This document shows positions 8,125 to 14,283 of a DNA stretch of 14,283 nt, piece after piece. The stretch spans positions 1,681 to 15,963 of the forward strand of contig MSJI02000822.1 in assembly GCA_001931905.2 (NCBI GenBank), given 5' to 3'. The translations under genes were made by a program, and so were the position numbers. The notes below the pieces were generated by a model. It searched no databases. It was not told where the DNA came from and saw only the letters and a list, made by a program, of their open reading frames with translations. The DNA is from Cladosporium sp. IMV 00045. Taxonomy: Eukaryota; Ascomycota; Dothideomycetes; Cladosporiales; Cladosporiaceae. Position 1 is the stretch's first letter. The number at the start of each line of letters is the position of its first letter.

Positions 8125-9091
8125 ATGGCGGATACCCGCTATCTCCAGATCTGCCTCCCCGGCCTGCCTTATGATGGAGACATCGAGTTTATGGATGCCG
8201 ACCAAGTCGACCGTTTGCCTCCGACACTACGCCAAGAATTGTTTGGCATAGGGAACAGCCATCGCATTAGCAACCTGACACTCTTGGCCATCAAAGATGG
8301 CCATGAGCACCACCTCCGAATTCACCGCACCGTACAATGGATCGTCCAAGGTGAACGCGCTCCGTTTTTGCAACACGTCATCCTGAACCTCAAGCGAGGC
8401 GACAGGTGGCTGATGCAATAAAATCGAGACCTACACAGTCAAGACGTTTCCGTCGTCGCCACTGAATCAACGCACCAAGTCTTCCGTCACAGGGTTGAGC
8501 TCTACATCTTTGCGATCTCCAACGAACCCCCAGATTTGCAGGCCTTCCTTAGCAGAGAGATATGCTCACTGAAGTACCCCGTTTACGCCGAGGAGATCTC
8601 CGCTCTGCTCGCTCAACTGGCCGCCGCCGACATCACAACTGAGCTGCAGAACTTCGACCCCAACCTAGCGAGATTCATTTGCGAGCGTGCACGTTTCCTT
8701 CGCGACAAAATCACCGCACTCGGGGAATTCCTTCCGACTCTGCAGAATTTCCTGAGCGCAGAGCAGCGACTCCTTTCGCTGGCCCAACTGGGTCACAGCG
8801 CTGACGAGCGCGCCATCCAAAAAGCATCAGACGTGCTCTACAGAAGTGTCTTCGACAAGCTCGGAGACGTCGCTGCCACGCGAGCGCTCCTAGGCTTATC
8901 CGTGGACAACCTCCGCACCGGCGGCACAGTAGCACCGGCCGTTACAATCACATTGGAGCCTTCCGCCAGCCCGACCAAGAGAGGATACCGTTGCACAATC
9001 AGAAGTCATCGGAGACGGCAACACCGCAACTGACCCAGCGAGGCACCGACGTCACCGTCCCAGCGTCGATGACTTCGATTTCAGCAACTAG
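8125..9091 (+). pseudogene. Diverged tandem copy of the 6481 gene, interrupted by an in-frame stop
   Basis: Reading starts at ATG 8125 (MADTRYLQIC), runs 98 codons to TAA at 8419-8421, then continues in the same frame without another stop to 9031-9033. Both parts align with the product of 6481..7771: WIVQGERAPF against WVIDGTRAPF; DLQAFLS against DMRAFLS; YPVYAEEI against YPMYVAEM; DPNLARFICER against DPDLAKFILQR; GDVAATRALL against GDAPTTAALL. Around the stop, GDRWLMQ*NRDLHSQDVSVV aligns without gaps to the intact copy from Gly97, placing the stop at Tyr103. There is no ATG near the start of the second part. Near 8975-8985 a one-base frame change would lead into a tail (VIGDGNTATDP...VDDFDFSN, stop 9089-9091) resembling the intact copy's tail. 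The SH3-like segment is absent. A pseudogene is most likely. A sequencing error, or expression of a 98-aa fragment, cannot be excluded. Confidence 0.65.
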
Positions 9092-9238
9092 GGTCGCACG
9101 CACGTGAATCTAACGCGACCGACCGCCAACAACGGCGAATACCGGTCCGTCACCGTCGACAGATGGTCTAGATTGTCTTCTGATCATCGCAAAAAGTGCT
9201 TAACGCTCGCCGGCATTATTTGAGAGACGGAATTGGGC

Positions 9239-9382
9239 ATGGTGGCTCCGGTGCCGTGCACGGCTTGCAGGGGCAGACAGGATGGCTTGTGCGAAATCTA
9301 CATCAATGATGCAGTCACCAGGCTCGCGGGAAAGTCGTGTGCTAGGTGCCGCAATAAGGGAATATCTTGCTCGTTTGTCTAA
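9239..9382 (+). CDS. Small Cys-rich protein or exon, two CxxC-C half-modules (putative zinc binding)
   Basis: A 47-codon ORF from ATG 9239 to TAA 9380-9382, preceded in frame by TGA at 9221-9223. Its product has six Cys in two similar halves: Cys7-x2-Cys10-x7-Cys18, then after 15 residues Cys34-x2-Cys37-x6-Cys44, with RLAGKSCARCRNKGISC in the second half. The spacing echoes the fungal Zn2Cys6 pattern, but the x15 linker is longer and the basic residues of a GAL4-type DNA-binding module are fewer. Ascomycete genomes carry many uncharacterised proteins with this double CxxC...C pattern, often as part of a larger protein. It may therefore be a small gene, the first exon of one whose other exons I cannot place, or a remnant linked to the decayed gene 150 bp upstream. 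The Cys pattern makes chance unlikely, but the gene boundaries are uncertain. Confidence 0.4.
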   Translation: MVAPVPCTACRGRQDGLCEIYINDAVTRLAGKSCARCRNKGISCSFV

Positions 9383-9813
9383 GCTATACACATCCTACTC
9401 ACGACGTGACGGCGCGGTGTCGTTTCGCCTTACCATGATCGAGGGCGGGAGATGGAGGAAGGGAGACGGGGTGAAGCAAGTGTCAACGAATGACGGACAG
9501 CGAGGCGCAGAATGAAACTTTCACTTCACCAGACACGGGTCACAGCAACAGCGTTGACGAGGTGGCAAGCGCGCTTACCCATACGAAGAGCGGTTGCATG
9601 AACCAGAAAATAAGAACCCGAAAAAATGGAACTAGAACAATTGAACCAGAAGACCCAAAATACGTAGAGCTCGAATGCACAGTTTTTCTTTTTAATTGCA
9701 CTGAACTGATCGCCTGCAAGCACAAACCCCTACCAGGCCAGGCATGTCTCAATATTTAGCTCCGCTTATGAACATGCAATATCTACACCACCACGCAACA
9801 TCATCGACCTCTA
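9383..9813. other. Intergenic region, 3' side of the glutamate-cysteine ligase gene
   Basis: No gene is supported in these 431 bases. Short ORFs on both strands (for example 9490-9759 plus and 9526-9723 minus) lack motifs and lie over an A-rich stretch (about 9600-9665) that includes the 9-base word GAACCAGAA twice. The part next to 9813 should be the 3' UTR of the minus-strand ligase gene, but no clear AATAAA-type signal is visible. Confidence 0.4.
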
Positions 9814-12135
9814 TTACGAAACCCCATTAGGCGCCTGCCTCGTCTTCCCAAACATCTCCTTGCCAAACCCATCCCTCGCCTCATTGATCGTGACCCTCTC
9901 AACCGCCTTGACCAAATCATAGCTGACCCGCTCGCTGACCACACTATCCTTCTCGTAACCCTCATGATCGCGCACGAAGTGACGGATCCACTTAGCCGCG
10001 GTCCAGAGGCTGCCGTCGGCCCTCCCGCGGATGAGAGCGAGGTAGCGCGCGAGCTCGCAGCGCGTCTCGACGTCCACGTTCAGACTGTCGAGGTACATTT
10101 CCACGAGCGGGATGAGACCGGGGAAGCCGCCGTCGGCTTGGCCGTTGATGATTTCGTCGACGGTCATGAGCTCGTATTCGTCCTCGACGGGCCCGACGGG
10201 CGTGCTGGGGCGCGAGGGAGTGGGAGTGTTGGGACCGGAGGGAGGCGCGGACGAGCCGTTGGCTCTGCTGCTGCTGCGGCGGGGATGAGGGTCTTTGCGG
10301 AAGTAGAATCTGTCGTTGAGCACGGCGTCGCGCTTGTGCGCCGTTTCCATGTTCTCCGTGGTGCGCGGGATGGGCAGGTAGAAGTTGAGGTTGAAGGTCA
10401 GGATGGCGCGGGTGATGAGGACGACGAAGACGGAGAAGGCGGCGTTCTCGAAGTCGGTGATTTGAATCTCCATCGGTCTGACCTCGACGCGCCAGCCAAT
10501 GTCGCTGCCCACTGGAGGTGGTTTGAAACGCATGTGTTGCCAGTTGGTCGATTGGAGGTTTTCGAAGTGGTCGGCTTTGTTCAAATCGAGCTTCTCCAGG
10601 TCTTCAGAAAAGACTACAATTGGATCGCGAATGAATAGATGGGCAAAGTGGGTGGCAAGTCTCTCGTCCATGCCACCTTCGATCAGCTGCGCCTTGTGAT
10701 GTTCGTCCACTACCAGGTCCGGATCCAGGTATTCGGGCCTCAGACGGTGGTCCTGGGAGATGTACGTGCTGTTGCTTGCATATCGCGACTTCGGGATTCG
10801 CCATCGATCGTTCTTGAGAGGCTTCTCGCCGAGTTCCTCGGGTGTTCGGTCGTCAACAGCCCCACTGATTTGATTCCATCTAACATCTGTGTCCGCGAGG
10901 AAGCCTTTGTATATCGGAGTGGCAGCAGTCAAAGCTAGCAAAATCGGTCCAAGGGGTGAGAGCTGATCGTACATGATTCGGCCCTCGTCTATATTCTTGG
11001 CCTGGAATGTAATTTGAAGACAGCACGAACCCATACCGAAAGCCATAGCGTCCATGTAGATAGAGTCGTCTTTGGCTGCACCATTACGAACGTCGTCATC
11101 CTCAGGCCAGTTGTGAAGATCGTAGTCGACGGTAGGATCTTTGAATGGTTTCGGCGTCTTCTCGTCGTGGAAAACAGCCACGTTGAGTTCGACCTTGCGT
11201 CCCCTCCTGGCGCGAATGTTGGCAGCTAAAGTAGGGAAACGAATGTGCGGGTTCGCGATTTCGTCCGGCAGGAATTGCGAGCGAAGCCTCGAACCTGAAG
11301 GTGGATAGTATGGCGTGATAGACTTGCGATCTCCCAGACGGGGGAATGTCGTGAGGGTGATAGGGAATTCATTGGCTTCCATGTGTTCTTTCGCGATCTC
11401 TCGTCTGGTTGTCGATTAGCTGTGGGAACGACAGCCGTGGCATTGGAGACCGGCAACTCACCTCCAACGCATGTCTCCCTCGACGGCAAGCAAGTCTTTG
11501 AAGCCAATGCCCCAGGGTGCACCAGGTGTAGCCTCAAGCATGAAGCGGCCGAACTCGGGGTGGAAAACAGGCGCGGTCTTTCCTCCTCTGCGTTCGCGTT
11601 AGCACCAAAGTCATTGGTTCGCCTTCTCTAGAGAACGTACTCTGCCTTTCCACGCGCGAGATCCGGCACACCACCACCCTGCTTCAAAAGCTCAGGGTCA
11701 CTAGCCAGAGCTTCGAGAATGTCGGCCTGTCTCAGCGAGAGTTTTACTTCTCGGTTCTGATCGTCGAAGTTGACGACGAGGTACTCGATCTGCCGCATGT
11801 ATCAGCGGTCCATCCGACTGCCAATCCGATTCCCGCCTTACCATACCTCATCTCCCCAAAGTAATGCATCACGCTCCTTGCCCTTTGCGTTCTTCCAAAT
11901 CTCCAAAAGTTGCTGCGCTCTTCATCAGCCTTCGTCCTTCTTCAAAAAGCAAATCCATATTCTCAAGTATACCTTGATTCCCCATTCGCGCACATGGCTG
12001 GCCTTCTCTTTCGCCTGGGGCCAGTCGAGCGGCGTTCCGATAGCTCTGCAGCACGTCCGTCAATTGAAGGTGTTCTTATGTAAGTGAAAGCCGCACTTCT
12101 CGCGCTTATCCGGTCTCGGCGTACAGCAAACCCAT
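9814..12135 (-). CDS. GSH1: Glutamate-cysteine ligase (gamma-glutamylcysteine synthetase), catalytic
   Basis: ATP-dependent ligation of L-glutamate and L-cysteine, the rate-limiting first step of glutathione synthesis in the cytosol. Six-exon model: 12135..12125, 12045..11973, 11912..11847, 11789..11641, 11587..11462, 11404..9814, giving 671 aa, near the usual eukaryotic size. Introns are 79, 60, 57, 53 and 57 nt, all GT...AG; intron 4 has CTAAC and intron 5 CTAAT. Every junction keeps frame and yields the conserved N-terminus MGLLAIGTPLDWPQAK, HVREWGIKQLL, LLWGDEIEYLVVNFDD. Other family marks: PEFGRFMLEATPGAPWG (about 110-126), FPRLG (162-166), MDAMAFGMGSCCLQITFQ (259-276), PLGPILLALTAATPIYKGFLADTDVRW (about 292-318), GWRVEVRPMEIQITDFENAA (about 445-464). 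A Ser/Pro-rich low-complexity insert lies at about 518-547. Starting at the Met at 11382 would lose 149 conserved residues. Redox-responsive control is expected from the family; a Yap1-type site lies about 390 bp upstream. Confidence 0.96.
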
Positions 12136-12526
12136 GATTGCGACAAATCACCACCCGTATAGTCTCCCGTGTATATTGTGTCCCTCTTGCGAAGTCGCAG
12201 CGCGCACAATTGCTTCGCCGACAGTCCCAGAAATGCTCTTCTCTTTCAATAGTTCTGCCTCATCATTCGGGGCTCGGTCCGGGCGGTTTTGGCTATCGCG
12301 ACGCAGCGAAGAGGCGATGGGATCCGTGGCAGTTGCAGATATCGTCGGGGCCTTTCATGCACACATTCGCTCGACGGGCTCCCTTGACGAGCGTACGAAT
12401 GGTATATCAACAAGTTCGGGTTTTCTTTCCCTTGTCGTGTTTGCGAGCACGCAATCGCACTATAAGTAATAGCCGGCGCATCCTAGAGCGGGCGCGGGAC
12501 ACAGGGCGCGGTCAGGAAAAAGTGGA

Positions 12527-12533
12527 TTACTAA
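12527..12533 (-). promoter_or_regulatory. Yap1-type response element upstream of glutamate-cysteine ligase
   Basis: TTACTAA on the plus strand, read TTAGTAA in the direction of the ligase gene, 392-398 bp before its start codon. This is the consensus bound by fungal Yap1/Pap1 bZIP factors in oxidative-stress promoters, and GSH1 is a classic Yap1 target in yeast. I noticed no other copy in the window. A 7-mer of this kind turns up by chance in a region this size fairly often, so the call rests on position and gene identity. Confidence 0.4.
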
Positions 12534-13094
12534 CCATGATGCAAAGACGAAACGGGAAGTCAAAAACGGGCGCGGGATTCCCAGATGGCTCATCATCTTC
12601 TAGAAGCACATGTCAAAGGGCCGAAACGTCTGAAGCTTGTGCGCGCGAGAGTCGACTTCACTTCCTTTCCTCTTGTTAGTGAAGGTCTGTTAATTACTAC
12701 AGGTCGGATATTATTTTCACACGTGACCGGGACGCGGTCAAATTTAGGTACCTACATGTCCTCTGGTGCATTCATCCCACCTTTAAGCGGCCGGCCGGTG
12801 TCACTATAAGATAAGCACGGCTTTAACGACTTTGATAAATCATCTGCACGTCCGATAATATAATATCAGCACGAGGCCAGAGAGGGAATCGATGTCATGT
12901 GTATCCTTGTATTTATAATACAGAAATCCCGAACCCGGCTCGTCACCAGGTACAACTAGACTGTCATCCCACGTTCGCATACGCATATCCGAGCGAAGCA
13001 TTCCATCTCATCACCGCTTCCGGGTCCGGCTACTTTATGTATGTACTGAGGTACTGTCCTGTACTGTGCCTACGCGACGAAGACGACGACGACT

Positions 13095-13131
13095 CGCATG
13101 CATACATGTACATGCACATGCATGCGCACAT
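13095..13131. repeat. 37-nt alternating pyrimidine-purine tract
   Basis: Every odd position from 13095 to 13131 is a pyrimidine and every even one a purine, with repeated CATG, GTAC and GCATGC words. It follows a short GAC trinucleotide run (about 13077-13093). Tracts of this type can adopt left-handed DNA under negative supercoiling and tend to be variable in length. No gene is associated. Confidence 0.7.
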
Positions 13132-13878
13132 CCTGACAAAAACGAAGATGCACACCACAGGTCGCACGCACATCGCAGGTCAGCCCTGCCGGGTCAGGCG
13201 AGCCCACCACGGTCTGACTCCCGCCTCCGAACGGCAGGGGTGCTGCAAGCGAGTGTCGAACAGCATGCAAGCCATTTCACACAGAAACGAACAAGGGAAA
13301 CGCGCGATCCGGCCCACGAACAACCCCAAGTGCGACATTGGGCATCGATGCTTGGTTCCAGAGACCGTCGAGATGGGACAAGATGACCCCTCAAACTCGC
13401 GGGGGATTTTCACTTTCCAACACGAAGTACCGCAGGACTGCTGCCGTAGTACGCCCCAACTCGGTTCCAGACAGCTGCCAGCGGGAAGGCGATGTCAAGC
13501 GATAGGCTTTGGACGGTTACCCGCCTTTGCAGTCGCACACCTCGACCCCCGAGCGGGCTGAGGCAGAGGCTCACTCGTTCCTGCAGGCTCAGCGTGTTAG
13601 AGGAAAGATCTGCGTTTGGCGGACAACCTGTCAAATGGCGCACCCACGGGCTGGGACACGGCGAAGCCAGATGTAGATCTCATTAGTTTCAACTATTTGG
13701 GTTCATCATCGATGCCGTTGAGTGGTAGAGGTCGGCCAGCCCAACGAAGCCAGGCGAGCGGTCAAGTGGGATGACTAGCGAGCGTTGCCATTGCCTTTAT
13801 TTGGCGAGACGGGCAGGTCACACCGTGGGATGTGTTTTTTCATGTAAGTTGATTTGAACAAGGACTGGGTTGGTGTGC

Positions 13879-13978
13879 AACGTCTGCAGCATTACGAGGG
13901 ACGCTCAAAGGGTAGATAAGGTGAAGAACGTCTGCAGCATTACGAGGGACGCTCAAAGGGTAGATAAGGTGAAGAACG
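13879..13978. repeat. Perfect 48-bp tandem duplication
   Basis: Unit 1 (13879-13926) and unit 2 (13927-13974) are identical over all 48 bases, and four further bases (13975-13978) begin a third copy. Each unit contains AGATAAG (13914-13920 and 13962-13968), a GATA-factor type site, and a CTGCAG. Because 48 is a multiple of three, one plus-strand frame stays open through it as a 16-residue repeat, but no gene is supported there. Perfect identity points to a recent duplication. Confidence 0.95.
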
Positions 13979-14283
13979 CCACGAACAAGCCTTTTGCCAT
14001 GCAAGAAACAGTCAAGGGTAAAACAGAGCCCTACCGCCTAGCCTGGCCATGACAAATCGTGAGAGGTCCTGCTGGTGAAATGCAAATAGAGTGAACAGAA
14101 TAATTGTGATAACAGTAACTGACTTTCGAATTTGGAAAAAGGACAAAAAGCAGCCCTGAAAGGCGCTCGTGGTATCATATGGCATCCCGGCCCTCCTTGA
14201 TGCCCCTTCGATCAACTCCCATGAAACGCCTTTAAATGAACAGCCCTCTTTCTATAACGTGAAGTATACAACCTCCGTAGAAG

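Larger units (their letters stand above)
12136..14283. other. Long intergenic stretch upstream of the ligase gene, no supported gene
   Basis: These 2.1 kb contain the ligase promoter and then sequence I cannot assign. ORFs of up to 220 codons exist (12899-13561, plus), but the translation is made of low-complexity and codon-shadow sequence (HAYMYMHMHAH over the alternating tract) with no motif. I looked for tRNA B-box (GGTTCGA-type), 5S rRNA, transposase and terminal-repeat signals and saw none. Other visible elements are a CACGTG at 12720-12725, an AGATAAG GATA-type site at about 12808-12814, and the features listed separately. Confidence 0.5.

Noticed and set aside
8406..8438. A 33-nt GT...AG segment (donor GTGGCT, acceptor ACACAG) that would splice out the stop codon of the decayed copy in frame
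   Set aside because: It is shorter than normal fungal introns, its donor is poor, and the segment aligns without gaps to coding sequence of the intact copy. Only transcript reads could revive it.
9964..10638. 224-codon plus-strand ORF
   Set aside because: Antisense shadow of the glutamate-cysteine ligase last exon, arising from GC-rich codon bias.
12899..13561. 220-codon plus-strand ORF
   Set aside because: No motif or domain. Much of it translates the GAC run and the alternating CATG tract, giving His/Met/Tyr low complexity, and no promoter or introns support it.
12136..14283. tRNA, 5S rRNA or transposon in the gene-poor end
   Set aside because: No B-box with paired stems, no 5S-like internal promoter, and no terminal inverted repeats or transposase-like translation were found by reading.

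Overview
The window looks like nuclear DNA of a filamentous ascomycete (Pezizomycotina). The support is short introns of 52-79 nt with GT...AG ends and CTAAC/CTGAT-type branch points, GC-rich coding regions, pyrimidine-rich leaders, widely spaced single genes, and the gene content: an ascomycete-type laccase, a fungal Mediator CDK8 kinase, and a fungal glutamate-cysteine ligase. The sequence does not settle the class or genus.

Layout, left to right. Positions 1-574 (+) are the 3' end of a multicopper oxidase/laccase. It converges, across a 1.2 kb non-coding stretch, with a two-exon SSN3/SRB10 (CDK8) kinase gene on the minus strand (3365-1755). A 597-bp divergent promoter region separates the kinase from a single-exon sugar-porter MFS transporter (+, 3963-5519). 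A 0.96 kb gap follows. Next is a pair of related genes in tandem on the plus strand: an intact two-exon gene (6481-7771) of unknown function and a decayed copy (8125-about 9091). A 47-residue ORF with a CxxC...C / CxxC...C pattern follows at 9239-9382. On the minus strand, 12135-9814 is a complete six-exon glutamate-cysteine ligase gene whose first coding exon is only 11 nt. The last 2.1 kb (12136-14283) has no gene I can support, but holds a Yap1-type site upstream of the ligase, a 37-nt alternating purine-pyrimidine tract and a perfect 48-bp tandem duplication.

The recognisable genes (extracellular phenol oxidation, Mediator-linked transcription control, sugar transport, the first step of glutathione synthesis) are unrelated housekeeping or accessory functions. 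I see no biosynthetic gene cluster. The part most likely to be new is 6481-9382. The intact gene's N-terminal half recalls divergent fungal BTB-type proteins, and its C-terminal part resembles an SH3 fold followed by a basic KRQR segment. The neighbouring copy aligns with it but carries a stop codon exactly where the intact gene has Tyr103, lacks the SH3-like segment, and appears frameshifted near its end. All splice models here come from reading consensus signals and protein continuity, without transcript data.
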